From Streptomyces sp. ISL-12 (lineage in GTDB: Bacteria; Actinomycetota; Actinomycetes; Streptomycetales; Streptomycetaceae), in the NCBI RefSeq assembly GCF_018614415.1, contig NZ_JAGGOO010000048.1:57508-121507 (forward strand): a DNA stretch of 64,000 nt, read 5' to 3'. Both the position numbers and the translations under genes were made by a program. Under the pieces are notes generated by a model that did no database searches, was not told the origin of the DNA, and saw only the letters and a list, made by a program, of their open reading frames with translations. Shown here in pieces: positions 51,774 through 61,021 of this stretch; within the stretch, counting starts at the first letter, position 1; each line of letters starts with the position of its first letter.

Positions 51774-52030
51774 GTGCCGCAGGAGGTGGATCTTGCGGAT
51801 TTTCGGATGGTGAGCGGCCACCCCCACAAGAACTAGGGGTGGACACTCCGTGATCCATCTTGGAGCCTGCCGCACTAGCCCTGCGGTGGGCTCCACCTTT
51901 TTTGCGGTGCCGGAGGAGGTGGATCTTGCGGATTTTCGGATGGTGAGCGGCCACCCCCACGAGACCTAGGGGTGGACACTCCGTGATCCATCTGGGGTCC
52001 GCCGCAGTGCCCTCTGCGGTGGGCCCGCCC
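51774..52030 (+). ncRNA. Tandemly duplicated structured element, possible small RNA
   Basis: Two copies of a roughly 124-base element (51774-51897 and 51907-52030; 133-base period) are nearly identical over their first 85 bases. Each contains a nested fold: TGGATC pairs with GATCCA, enclosing the hairpin CCACCCC/GGGGTGG. A second hairpin follows. In copy 1 it is TGGAGCC..CCGCA..TGCGG..GGCTCCA and ends in six T (51898-51903), a proper intrinsic terminator. In copy 2 the second hairpin has changed sequence but kept six of seven outer pairs, one A-U becoming G-C. No coding frame fits both copies. This occupies the 51377-52098 gap with the terminator before it. The identity of the RNA is unknown, and a pair of elaborate terminators is an alternative. 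Confidence 0.5.
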
Positions 52031-52098
52031 CTACGTTACCCACCCAGCCTCCCGCCCACCACACCCCTCGTGGCGGGGACGGCATGCGCGCGCCCCTC

Positions 52099-53307
52099 TC
52101 ACAACCGATGCGCCGCCCCCGTGGGCGTGGCCCCCCGCGTGTCCAGCAGCAGTTGGGCCTTCACCGACAGGCCCTGGAGGTCGTACGTGCGGTGCTGCTG
52201 GAGGAGGATCGTCAGATCGGCGTCGGCGGCGGCCTCGTAGAGGGAGTCGGCGCGGGGGATCGGGCGGTCCAGGACCGTCCAGGACGGGATGTGCGGGTCG
52301 TGGTAGCTGACCGCGGCGCCCATCGAGAGCAGGCGGGTCGCGACCTCCTGTGCCGGGGTGCCCTGCTGGTCGGCGAGGTCGGCCTTGTACGTGACGCCCA
52401 GGAGGAGCACGCGGGCGCCGCGCGCGGACTTGCCGTGCTCGTTGAGGAGGGCGGCGGCGCGCTGGACGACGTAGCGGGGCATCTGGCTGTTCACCTGCTG
52501 GGCGAGTTCGACCATGCGCAGGCCGCGGGGGGCGTGGCCGGCCAGGTCCTGGGCGACGGAGTGGCCGCCGACGCCGGGGCCGGGGCGGAAGGTCTGGAAG
52601 CCGAACGGCTTGGTCTCCGCGCAGCGGATGACGTCCCACAGGTCGACGCCTAGGTCGTGGCAGAGGACGGACATCTCGTTGACGAGGGCGATGTTCACAT
52701 GGCGGAAGTTGGTCTCCAGGAGCTGGACCGTCTCCGCCTCGCGGGGGCCACGCGCGCGTACCACCTTGTCGGTGAGCCGGCCGTAGAAGGTCGCGGCCGA
52801 CTCGGTGCAGGCGGGGGTGAGGCCGCCGATGACTTTGGGGGTGTTCGCGGGGGTGAACTCGCGGTTGCCGGGGTCGACGCGGCTGGGGGAGTAGGCGAGG
52901 TGGAAGTCGCGGCCGGCGCGCAGGCCGGAGCCGTTTTCGAGGAGAGGGCGGAGGAACTCCTCCGTCGTGCCGGGGCGGACGGGCGACTCCAGGATCACCG
53001 TGGTGTGCGGGCGCAAATGTGCGGCCAGGGTGCGCGCCGCGGCCTCGACCTGGCCGAGGTCGGGGCCGCCGCCCTCGCTCGGCGGGGTCGGGGCGCAGAT
53101 GACCGCGGTGCGGACCCGGCCCAGTTCGGCCGGCCCGGCGGCCGTGCGGAAGCCGCCCGCGAGCATCCGGCGCAGTTCGGCGGGGGTCAGGGAGCCGGCC
53201 TCGGGCCCGGTCCGGTAGCCGAGGGTGGGGATGCCGGCGGCGGTGGCGGCCTGGGCCAGGGGCAGGCCGTAGGGGCCGAGTCCGATGACGGCGAGATCTG
53301 CGGGCAT
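52099..53307 (-). CDS. UDP-N-acetyl-D-mannosamine dehydrogenase-like nucleotide-sugar dehydrogenase
   Basis: A 402-residue protein of the UDP-glucose/UDP-ManNAc dehydrogenase family. An N-terminal Rossmann motif (LAVIGLGPYGLPLAQAA), a central EAETVQLLETNFRHVNIALV segment and a C-terminal UDP-binding domain (VLLLGVTYKADLADQQGTPA) are present. The catalytic block, normally G-G-H-C-I-P-x-D, reads GVGGHSVAQD, so the essential Cys is Ser. It may be inactive as a four-electron oxidase or have another role. ATG 53307 is chosen because the Rossmann fold begins just after it; the frame opens at 53379. Divergent from glpD. Confidence 0.85.
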   Translation of the reverse strand: MPADLAVIGLGPYGLPLAQAATAAGIPTLGYRTGPEAGSLTPAELRRMLAGGFRTAAGPAELGRVRTAVICAPTPPSEGGGPDLGQVEAAARTLAAHLRPHTTVILESPVRPGTTEEFLRPLLENGSGLRAGRDFHLAYSPSRVDPGNREFTPANTPKVIGGLTPACTESAATFYGRLTDKVVRARGPREAETVQLLETNFRHVNIALVNEMSVLCHDLGVDLWDVIRCAETKPFGFQTFRPGPGVGGHSVAQDLAGHAPRGLRMVELAQQVNSQMPRYVVQRAAALLNEHGKSARGARVLLLGVTYKADLADQQGTPAQEVATRLLSMGAAVSYHDPHIPSWTVLDRPIPRADSLYEAAADADLTILLQQHRTYDLQGLSVKAQLLLDTRGATPTGAAHRL

Positions 53308-53630
53308 GGCGTGGGCCGTCCTTCCCAATATCCGGAGCGGGACAGGTGCGCAAGCCCTGTGGACAGAACGGGCGAGCACAACGTCAGACTAGGAGTAAAT
53401 ATGACCGATTTGCGGGATTGGTCGGCCGAGTTTCGGTGAGTGTTGAGGGCTCTGTGCACCGGAAGCGCCCCCTGAGGTTGTCCACAGGTCCTGGGTGCGT
53501 GGTGGCTGAAGTCGGGCAACCCGGTCAGAATCTGGCATGGGGGGTACTGGGAACCACCGGGCTTCGCCTGCCTGACGGGTGCGGCCGACGCGACCGATCG
53601 ACGGATGAGCGGGATGAGCGGGAGGCAGCG
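53308..53630. other. Divergent promoter region of the sugar dehydrogenase and glpD
   Basis: 323 bases without a gene. The A/T-rich piece near 53390-53415 is the likely promoter zone. Two DnaA-box-like nonamers lie here: TTGTCCACA at 53478-53486 (exact streptomycete consensus) and its near-perfect inverted copy TGTGGACAG at 53358-53366. A glpD ribosome site (GGGAGG) ends the region. Confidence 0.6.
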
Positions 53631-55337
53631 GTGAGGACAGCGACACTGGGCCCGGCGCAGCGAGCCGAGTCGCTCGCGGCCATGGCCGAGCGGGAACTGG
53701 ACGTACTGGTCGTCGGCGGCGGCGTGGTCGGCGCGGGCACCGCCCTGGACGCCGTGACCCGCGGCCTGTCCACCGGGCTGGTCGAGGCGCGGGACTGGGC
53801 GTCGGGCACCTCCAGCAGGTCGAGCAAGCTGATCCACGGCGGCCTGCGCTATCTGGAGATGCTCGACTTCGCGCTCGTACGGGAGGCGCTGAAGGAACGC
53901 GGCCTGCTGCTGGAGCGGCTCGCCCCGCATCTGGTGAAGCCGGTTCCGTTCCTGTACCCGTTGCGGCACACGGGGTGGGAGCGGCTGTACGCCGGTTCGG
54001 GCGTCGCGCTCTACGACGCGATGTCGATGGCCCGCGGACACGGCCGGGGCCTGCCGCTCCACCGTCACCTCACACGCCGTCACGCCCTGCGCGTGGCACC
54101 GGCGCTGAAGAAGGACGCGCTGGTCGGCGCGCTCCAGTACTACGACGCCCAGATGGACGACGCCCGCTTCGTGACCACCCTCGTCCGCACGGCGGCGGCG
54201 TACGGCGCGCCGGTCGCCAACCGCGCGCGGGTGACCGGTTTCCTGCGCGAGGGCGAACGGGTCGTCGGGGCCCGGGTGCGGGACGTCGAGGGCGGCGGCG
54301 AGTACGAGATCCGCGCCAAGCAGATCGTGAACGCCACGGGCGTGTGGACCGACGACACCCAGTCGCTGGTGGGGGAGCGCGGGCAGTTCCACGTCCGGGC
54401 CTCCAAGGGCATCCACCTCGTGGTCCCCAAGGACCGCATCCACTCCTCGACCGGGCTGATCCTGCGCACCGAGAAGTCCGTGCTGTTCGTCATCCCCTGG
54501 GGCCGGCACTGGATCATCGGCACCACCGACACCGACTGGGACCTGGACAAGGCCCACCCGGCCGCCTCCAGCGCGGACATCGACTACCTCCTGGAACATG
54601 TGAACTCGGTCCTCTCCACGCCGCTGACCAGGGACGACGTCCAGGGCGTGTACGCGGGGCTGCGCCCGCTGCTGGCCGGTGAGTCGGACGCCACCAGCAA
54701 GCTGTCGCGCGAGCACACCGTCGCCCACCCGGCGCCGGGGCTGGTCGTCGTGGCGGGCGGGAAGTACACGACGTACCGGGTGATGGCCAAGGACGCGGTG
54801 GACGAGGCCGTGCACGGACTCGACATGCGCGTCGCCGACTGCGTCACCGAAGACGTGCCGCTGCTGGGCGCCGAGGGCTTCTCGGCGCTGTGGAACGCGC
54901 GGGCCCGCATCGCCGCCCGCGCCGGCCTGCACGTCGTGCGCGTGGAGCACCTGCTGAATCGGTACGGCACCCGGACCGAGGAGCTGCTGGAGCTGATCGC
55001 CGCCGACCCCTCGCTCGGCGATCCCCTCCAGGCCGCCGACGACTATCTGCGGGCCGAAGTCGTCTACGCCGCCTCGCACGAGGGGGCACGGCACCTGGAC
55101 GACGTGCTGACCCGGCGTACCCGCATCTCCATCGAGACCTTCGACCGGGGCACGCGCAGCGCCCGCGAGGCCGCCGAACTGATGGCGCCGGTGCTGGGCT
55201 GGGACAAGGACCGGATCGAACGCGAGGTCCAGCACTACGAGAAGCGGGTGGAGGCCGAGCGGGAGTCCCAGCGCCAGCCCGACGACCTCACGGCGGACGC
55301 TGCGCGGCTGGGGGCACCGGACATCGTGCCGTTGTGA
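53631..55337 (+). CDS. glpD: Glycerol-3-phosphate dehydrogenase (aerobic, FAD)
   Basis: A 568-residue GlpD that oxidises sn-glycerol-3-phosphate to dihydroxyacetone phosphate and passes electrons to the respiratory quinone pool at the membrane. The FAD-binding motif VLVVGGGVVGAGTALDAVTR is near residue 23, SRSSKLIHGGLRYLE follows, and GTTDTDW and VVVAGGKYTTYR are conserved. The C-terminal domain (ARIAARAGLHVVRVEHLLNR onward) is canonical. GTG 53631 follows GGGAGG; the frame is open much further up but without coding character. Confidence 0.95.
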   Translation: MRTATLGPAQRAESLAAMAERELDVLVVGGGVVGAGTALDAVTRGLSTGLVEARDWASGTSSRSSKLIHGGLRYLEMLDFALVREALKERGLLLERLAPHLVKPVPFLYPLRHTGWERLYAGSGVALYDAMSMARGHGRGLPLHRHLTRRHALRVAPALKKDALVGALQYYDAQMDDARFVTTLVRTAAAYGAPVANRARVTGFLREGERVVGARVRDVEGGGEYEIRAKQIVNATGVWTDDTQSLVGERGQFHVRASKGIHLVVPKDRIHSSTGLILRTEKSVLFVIPWGRHWIIGTTDTDWDLDKAHPAASSADIDYLLEHVNSVLSTPLTRDDVQGVYAGLRPLLAGESDATSKLSREHTVAHPAPGLVVVAGGKYTTYRVMAKDAVDEAVHGLDMRVADCVTEDVPLLGAEGFSALWNARARIAARAGLHVVRVEHLLNRYGTRTEELLELIAADPSLGDPLQAADDYLRAEVVYAASHEGARHLDDVLTRRTRISIETFDRGTRSAREAAELMAPVLGWDKDRIEREVQHYEKRVEAERESQRQPDDLTADAARLGAPDIVPL

Positions 55338-55830
55338 CGGCAGGGGTTCCGGACCCGGCGATCCCGGCGGTCCCGTTGGTCGCATTCACTCGAACGAGTG
55401 TGCGTGGTCGGGATATCCGGGCTGACGCCGGGCGTTCTACCGGGTGTGAGGGCAGAACTCGGGGGCGGACGCGGGGCCGTGCGGATCGGGCGGCGAAGTA
55501 CGGGAACCAGGGGAGGAGGTGACGGACGGTCCCGACGGAAGGACCAGGTGGCGGTCGGCCTTGCCGGCTCGGCGGTGATCGGTGATCCGCTCGGCCGTCA
55601 GGCCGGGAGGGAAGGACCAGGACCACGGGGAGGGGTTGGAGCGTCCGAAGCGGTGGCATCACGGTTTCTTCCGTGTCGCGTCACTCATTCAGGGCGGGTG
55701 GACGGCCGGTTCACCGGGCTGCCCGGGACTCGGGGCCACGGGGCGCGGTCAGGGGGCACCCTGGGCGTCGAGCACTTGTCGGGTGAGAGACAATGAAGGC
55801 TCTGTCAGGGCGGGTTGCATGAGGGGACGC
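55338..55830. other. Intergenic region between glpD and the first kinase gene
   Basis: 493 bases with no convincing gene on either strand. The open frames present are Arg/Pro/Gly-rich and lack ribosome sites. It should contain the promoter of the kinase gene, but I can identify no clear -10/-35 pair, operator or hairpin. Confidence 0.5.
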
Positions 55831-57867
55831 ATGTCGGAGGCGGAGCGGGCGGGGACATCCCGTCAGGACAAGAGCGCACGTCTCCTCGCCGGGCGGTACC
55901 GGCTGGGAGATGTGCTCGGCCGCGGCGGCATGGGGACGGTGTGGCGGGCCCAGGACGAGACCCTGGGACGCACGGTCGCCGTCAAGGAGCTGCGGTTCCC
56001 GACCAGCATCGACGAGGAGGAGAAGCGGCGCCTGATCACGCGGACGCTGCGCGAGGCCAAGGCGATCGCGCGGATCCGCAACAACAGCGCCGTGACGGTC
56101 TTCGATGTGGTCGACGAGGACGACCGGCCGTGGATCGTGATGGAACTCGTCGAGGGCAAGTCGCTCGCCGAGGTCATCCGTGAGGACGGCCTGCTGGAAC
56201 CCAAGCGCGCGGCCGAGGTGGGGCTGGCGGTGCTGGACGTGCTGCGGTCGGCGCACCGCGAGGGCATCCTGCACCGCGACGTGAAGCCGTCGAACGTGCT
56301 GATCGCCGAGGACGGCCGGGTCGTGCTCACCGACTTCGGCATCGCCCAGGTCGAGGGCGACCCCTCCATCACCTCCACCGGCATGCTCGTCGGCGCGCCC
56401 TCCTACATCTCCCCGGAGCGGGCCCGCGGGCACAAGCCGGGACCGGCGGCCGACCTGTGGTCGCTGGGCGGACTGCTGTACGCGGCCGTCGAGGGCACGC
56501 CGCCGTACGACAAGGGCTCGGCGATCGCGACGCTCACCGCGGTGATGACCGAGTCGCTGGAGGAGCCGAAGAACGCCGGTCCGCTGCGGGACGTCATCTA
56601 CGGACTGCTCACCAAGGACCCCGCTCAGCGCCTCGACGACGCGGGCGCCCGCGCGCTGCTCAACAAGGTGATCCACGCGCCCGCGAGCACGCCGGCCGAG
56701 CCGATGGACGCGACCAAGGTCGTGCCGTTGCCCGCCCAGCCGGACGAGCGCTCCGGGAGCAGGCGGGGCGAGGAGGCCGGGGAGCGGCTGAAGGGGGCGC
56801 TGCGCTCCGTGCGCAAGGCCGCGGTGTCGGCCGGGGCGGTCGGGACGGCGGCCGGGGCCCGCGCCAAGTCCCGGAGCGGTTCGGCAACCACCGGGTCGGC
56901 CACTACGGGGTTCGGGTCCGGGTCCGTCGCCACGGGGTCTGGGTCCGGGGCTGCCGAGGGTGCGGCGGCCGCCGGTGCGGTGCGTGGGACCGGTGCCACG
57001 GCGGCCACGCCGGCCGCGGGCGGCGGGAACGCGACGACGGGCGGCCGGAGTTCGGGCTGGCCCGTGATGACGCCACCCGACCTGCCGTCCCGGCCCGTGC
57101 CGAAGGCGTCCCTCACCGACGTGGTGCCGCGGCGCACCCTGGTGATCATCGCGGTGGTCGTCGTGCTCGCCGTGATCGGCACCGTGCTGGCCTTCACACT
57201 GGGCGACGACGGCGAGGAGAGCACCGGGAGCGGCGCGGGGACCACGGCCACCGCCACCGCGAGCGACGAGACCAAGCAGGACGACAGCACGGACAGTGCC
57301 GGAGCGTCGGCGCCCACCGCGGACGGCTCGACGGGTGCGGAGGCGAGCGCGTCCGGCGGCGCGGGCACGGGCGGATCCGCCGACGACGAAGAGGGCGGGA
57401 ACGATGACGCGACGGGGTCGGAGGACTCCGGCAGCGGGGCCGTCACCACGCACGAGGGTGACCAGGGGTACGAGATAGGACTGCCCGAGGGCTGGAAGTA
57501 CCAGACCACGGGCTCCGCGGGAGATCGGTTCACCGGACCGGACGGGCAGAAGCTGCTCGTCGCATGGACGTCCACGCCCAAGGACGACCCGGTGGCGGAC
57601 TGGAAGAACCAGGAGCGGTACATGACACGCTCCCAGTACAAGAAGATCCGCATAGAGGAGGTGGACTACCGGGGGTGGAACACGGCCGACTGGGAGTTCA
57701 CCTATGTGGACAGCGGTACCAAGTACCGCACGATCGACCGGGGATTCGTCGTCGACGACGAGCAGGGGTACGCCCTCATGTACACCGCCAAGGCCGCCGA
57801 CTGGGGCACTGACCAGCGCCGGGAGACCTGGCAGACCCTCACGAAGAGCTTCGAGCCGAAGCCCTGA
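55831..57867 (+). CDS. Transmembrane Ser/Thr protein kinase (1 of 4)
   Basis: A 678-residue Hanks-type receptor kinase. The cytoplasmic kinase domain (about 20-280) has GRGGMGTVW, AVKEL (Lys), HRDVKPSNVL and LTDFGIA, so it should be active. A Gly/Ala/Ser/Thr-rich juxtamembrane region with TTGSATTGFGSG-type repeats leads to one membrane span (TLVIIAVVVVLAVIGTVLAF), then an extracellular domain of about 140 residues (YEIGLPEGWKYQ onward). There are no PASTA repeats. The same extracellular fold, with a PEGW core, recurs in two neighbours. ATG 55831 follows AGGGG; ATG 55819 is possible. Confidence 0.92.
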   Translation: MSEAERAGTSRQDKSARLLAGRYRLGDVLGRGGMGTVWRAQDETLGRTVAVKELRFPTSIDEEEKRRLITRTLREAKAIARIRNNSAVTVFDVVDEDDRPWIVMELVEGKSLAEVIREDGLLEPKRAAEVGLAVLDVLRSAHREGILHRDVKPSNVLIAEDGRVVLTDFGIAQVEGDPSITSTGMLVGAPSYISPERARGHKPGPAADLWSLGGLLYAAVEGTPPYDKGSAIATLTAVMTESLEEPKNAGPLRDVIYGLLTKDPAQRLDDAGARALLNKVIHAPASTPAEPMDATKVVPLPAQPDERSGSRRGEEAGERLKGALRSVRKAAVSAGAVGTAAGARAKSRSGSATTGSATTGFGSGSVATGSGSGAAEGAAAAGAVRGTGATAATPAAGGGNATTGGRSSGWPVMTPPDLPSRPVPKASLTDVVPRRTLVIIAVVVVLAVIGTVLAFTLGDDGEESTGSGAGTTATATASDETKQDDSTDSAGASAPTADGSTGAEASASGGAGTGGSADDEEGGNDDATGSEDSGSGAVTTHEGDQGYEIGLPEGWKYQTTGSAGDRFTGPDGQKLLVAWTSTPKDDPVADWKNQERYMTRSQYKKIRIEEVDYRGWNTADWEFTYVDSGTKYRTIDRGFVVDDEQGYALMYTAKAADWGTDQRRETWQTLTKSFEPKP

Positions 57868-58032
57868 TCCCTCCCTGCGCCCGGCGTGCGCGGGTTTGGT
57901 GATGCCGAGATCTGGCGACACCTCTTTGCGGGTTGCCTCCGGCACGTATCGTGAGTGCTTGCGGACCGTACGCAGTAGGAACGGCCCGCGGGGCGAACGG
58001 AATTGACCGACCGGGATGCCGGGGGAGGCAAC

Positions 58033-60813
58033 GTGGACGACTACGCGGGACGGGTCCTCGCCGACCGCTACCGGCTGCCGTTGCCGCCCTCCGACGAGTA
58101 CGAACTCACCGAGACCCGCGCCTTCGACACCTACAGCGGGCAGGAAGTGCTGGTCAGGCAGGTGCCGTTGCCCGAGGTCGTCGAGGCCGAGGTGCTCGAC
58201 GCGGAGGGATTGCCGGACGGATTCACGGCGCGTGACGGTGCGCCGCGCCGGCCGGTCCAGCGGCCGTCGGCCGCGCGCGGCAGTACGCGGCGCCCGGCCG
58301 ACCCCGTGGTGCGGCGGGCCGTGGAGGCGGCCCAGGCCGCGGCCGGCATCCCCGACCATCCCCGCCTCGACCAGGTCTTCGACGTGTTCGCCGAGGGCGG
58401 TTCGCTGTGGGTCGTCAGCGAACTGGTGCCCGCCCGGCCGCTGGCGGCGCTGCTCGCCGAGCAGCCGCTGACGCCGTACCGGGCGGCCGAGATCGCCTCC
58501 GACGTCCTCATGGCCCTGCGGGTGCTGCACGCCCACGGCTGGGTGCACCGGAACATCACCGCCCGCACGGTGCTGGTCTGCGACGACGGCCGCGTGCTGC
58601 TGACCGGCCTCGCGGTCGGCGCGGCGGAGGAGGCGCTGTGCGGGTACGACCCAATGCCGGGGGACGATGAGGAGGGGGGTCAAGGGGGCGGCCCTCACGT
58701 CCCCCACGGCCCCCACGGCTCCCATCGGGACGGTGGTCCCGCTGGGCACGGTGGTCCCGTCGGCTCCGCCGGCCCCAGTGGTGTCAGCGACCCCGGCGGC
58801 CCCAGCAGTCCCAACGGACCTGAGCGCCCTGTGGACGCCGTAACCACTCGGCTGGATCCCGAGGCCGCTCGACGGGCCGCCATTCAGGCGCGGGCGGCCG
58901 AGGTACTGCCGGGGCAGGGGGCCGGGGCGGCCAACGGGCGGGGTGACGCGGGCGGAGCGCGTGCGCTCGGGGAAGGCAGCGCGGACGTCCGGGCCGCGCG
59001 GGCCGGGGCGATCGCCGCCTACCGGGCGGGTGCGCGGGCCGCGGCCCGTGTCCAGGAGGCGGAGAACGGCCGGGCGGCCCTGCCCGGCGCCCGCTTCGCC
59101 CCCGGCAGCGGCGCCCTGCCGTACGGCGACGGCAGTGACAGCGTCACCGGCAACAGCAACAGCAACAGCAACAGCAACGGCAACGGCAACGGCGCGGAGC
59201 GGTCGTCGTACGGCCCTGGCGGGACCCCGCCGGGACAGATCCCCGACCCCTACGGCGTCCGTACCACCTCCTGGCACGGTGCCGCGCCCCGGAGCGCCGG
59301 TGATGCCCGGTCGTCGTCCGGTCAGGCCGCGCTGCCCGCCGCACGCGGCCTGTCCAAGGCACCCGCCTCGCCCGCGACGCCCGCCGAGCCCGACGTACCC
59401 GGGGTGTCCGCAGAGCCGGCCGTACCACCCGGAGCGCCCGAGGCGCCCGCCGTCCCCGAGGCGGTCGTCGCGCCGCAGACCAGCCGTTGGGACGACCTGG
59501 TCGCCAAGACGCCCCCGCGCCGGGGCCCGGCCACCGCGCTCGCCGCCGAGCGGGCCCGGCAGGCCAGGATGGCCGTGGTCGGCCCGGTGACCGAGCGCTG
59601 GGCGCCGGAGCAGGCCGGCCCGGTGCACGAGAACTGGCAGCTCGCACCGCCCATCGGCCCCGCTACCGACCTGTGGGCGCTCGGCGCCCTGCTCTTCCGG
59701 GCCGTACAGGGACACGCGCCGTACCCGGAGGAGTCCACGGCCGAGCTGGTGCAGATGGTGTGCGCGGAGCCGCCGGCGTACGCCGAGGAGTGCGGACCGC
59801 TCCGGCCGGTCGTGGAGTCGCTGCTGCGCCAGGATCCCACCGAGCGCCTGGAGTTCGAGGAGCTGCGCGGCTGGCTGCGCTCCCTGGTGCGTTCGGCGCC
59901 CGAGGCGGATGCAGGACTGAACGTCGTCCCGGCCCCGCCGGCCGACGCGAGCCGGTTGCCGATCGTCCGCCGCCGGGGCGAGCTGGTGCGCAGGCGGCGT
60001 GCCGGGCTGCCCGCCCACCACGGACGCCACAAGCGGGCCAAGCGGGACGGCGGCTCACCGCGTCGGCTCGGCCGTACGTTGCTCCTGCTGATACTGCTCG
60101 GCATGGCCGCGCTGATCGCGTACGCCATGCTGTTCATGCCGAAGAACGAGGAGACAGGTGCCGTCGGCGCGACGGACCGCACGGGCGCCACCGGATCAGC
60201 GGACGCCAGCGACGAGCCGCGGCCCGAGCGCGAGTCGCCGAAGGAATCGGACGGCTCGGACGGTTCGGACGGTTCGGACGGGTCGAAGGGTTCGAAGGGG
60301 GAGGCGAATCCGTCCCGGTCCGCGGGCTCCACCGAGCCGCAGACCGCCGAGCCCGAGGTCGCCGACGGTTTCACTCTGCGCAAGGACACGGAGGGCTTCC
60401 GCGTCGCCGTCGCCGAGGGCTGGGACCGCACGGCGGTCAACGGACGCGGTCAGGTCGTGTACGCGAAGGGCGACTTCGAGCTGATCGTCGTACCCGGCCG
60501 CGACGGCAGTGACGACTTCGGCGGCGATCCGATGACGTACCAGCGGGACCGGGAACCCGAGTTGCAGCCCTACCGCGACTCCAGCTGGGCCACCTCCTCC
60601 GGGCTGAAGTCCATCGAGGTGGGCGGGCGGTCCATGGCCGAGGGGCAGTTCACCTGGACCGGCGACGACGGGGGCGAGCTGTTCGTGCGCAACCTCGCCA
60701 TCCTGATCGACGGTCACTACCACGTGGTGCAGGTGCGCGGACCGGAGGCGGAACGCGACGAGGTGACCCGGCTGTTCGAGCAGGCGTCGGCGACGTACCA
60801 GTACACCGGCTGA
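58033..60813 (+). CDS. Transmembrane pseudokinase with split kinase domain (2 of 4)
   Basis: A 926-residue protein. The kinase N-lobe and half of the C-lobe occupy residues about 10-210, with VLVRQVPL where the ATP Lys would be. The catalytic loop is HRNITARTVL (Asp lost) and DFG is replaced by TGL. A roughly 320-residue low-complexity insert (Gly/Pro/Ala-rich, including a Ser-Asn repeat near 59150-59190) interrupts the fold. The kinase C-terminal part then resumes at PATDLWALGALLFRAV. A basic stretch, one membrane span (TLLLLILLGMAALIAYAMLF) and a PEGW-type extracellular domain follow (AVAEGWDRT). It is most likely a catalytically dead scaffold. GTG 58033 follows GGGGGAGG. Confidence 0.9.
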   Translation: MDDYAGRVLADRYRLPLPPSDEYELTETRAFDTYSGQEVLVRQVPLPEVVEAEVLDAEGLPDGFTARDGAPRRPVQRPSAARGSTRRPADPVVRRAVEAAQAAAGIPDHPRLDQVFDVFAEGGSLWVVSELVPARPLAALLAEQPLTPYRAAEIASDVLMALRVLHAHGWVHRNITARTVLVCDDGRVLLTGLAVGAAEEALCGYDPMPGDDEEGGQGGGPHVPHGPHGSHRDGGPAGHGGPVGSAGPSGVSDPGGPSSPNGPERPVDAVTTRLDPEAARRAAIQARAAEVLPGQGAGAANGRGDAGGARALGEGSADVRAARAGAIAAYRAGARAAARVQEAENGRAALPGARFAPGSGALPYGDGSDSVTGNSNSNSNSNGNGNGAERSSYGPGGTPPGQIPDPYGVRTTSWHGAAPRSAGDARSSSGQAALPAARGLSKAPASPATPAEPDVPGVSAEPAVPPGAPEAPAVPEAVVAPQTSRWDDLVAKTPPRRGPATALAAERARQARMAVVGPVTERWAPEQAGPVHENWQLAPPIGPATDLWALGALLFRAVQGHAPYPEESTAELVQMVCAEPPAYAEECGPLRPVVESLLRQDPTERLEFEELRGWLRSLVRSAPEADAGLNVVPAPPADASRLPIVRRRGELVRRRRAGLPAHHGRHKRAKRDGGSPRRLGRTLLLLILLGMAALIAYAMLFMPKNEETGAVGATDRTGATGSADASDEPRPERESPKESDGSDGSDGSDGSKGSKGEANPSRSAGSTEPQTAEPEVADGFTLRKDTEGFRVAVAEGWDRTAVNGRGQVVYAKGDFELIVVPGRDGSDDFGGDPMTYQRDREPELQPYRDSSWATSSGLKSIEVGGRSMAEGQFTWTGDDGGELFVRNLAILIDGHYHVVQVRGPEAERDEVTRLFEQASATYQYTG

Positions 60814-61021
60814 CCGCACACGGTGCACCTGACGTACTGGCGCCTGTTTCTGCCGGATCTCCAACCGAATCAGCTGAGCTGTGACGCAAGTTGAGTGTCT
60901 TTCGTTGCTCAGTAGAACAGAAAGCGACAACCGTCACAGAGCGGTCTCCGGGGGACCCCACCGGTTCCCTGGACGGGGGCCGGTCCCTACGCTGACCCTG
61001 TCAAGAGCATTGCGGGGCAAC

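Noticed and set aside
51554..51853. Small plus-strand ORF over the first structured repeat
   Set aside because: No ribosome site, Pro/Gly/Ala-rich product, and the frame is not kept between the two repeat copies.
59150..59192. AACAGC/AACGGC microsatellite as a mobile or regulatory repeat
   Set aside because: It encodes an in-frame Asn-Ser/Asn-Gly tract inside the low-complexity insert of the pseudokinase and needs no other explanation.
55711..60030. 1,439-codon open frame on the minus strand
   Set aside because: It is antisense to two kinase-family genes and glpD-side intergenic DNA; low-complexity Gly/Arg composition, no domains, and continuous only because of GC bias.
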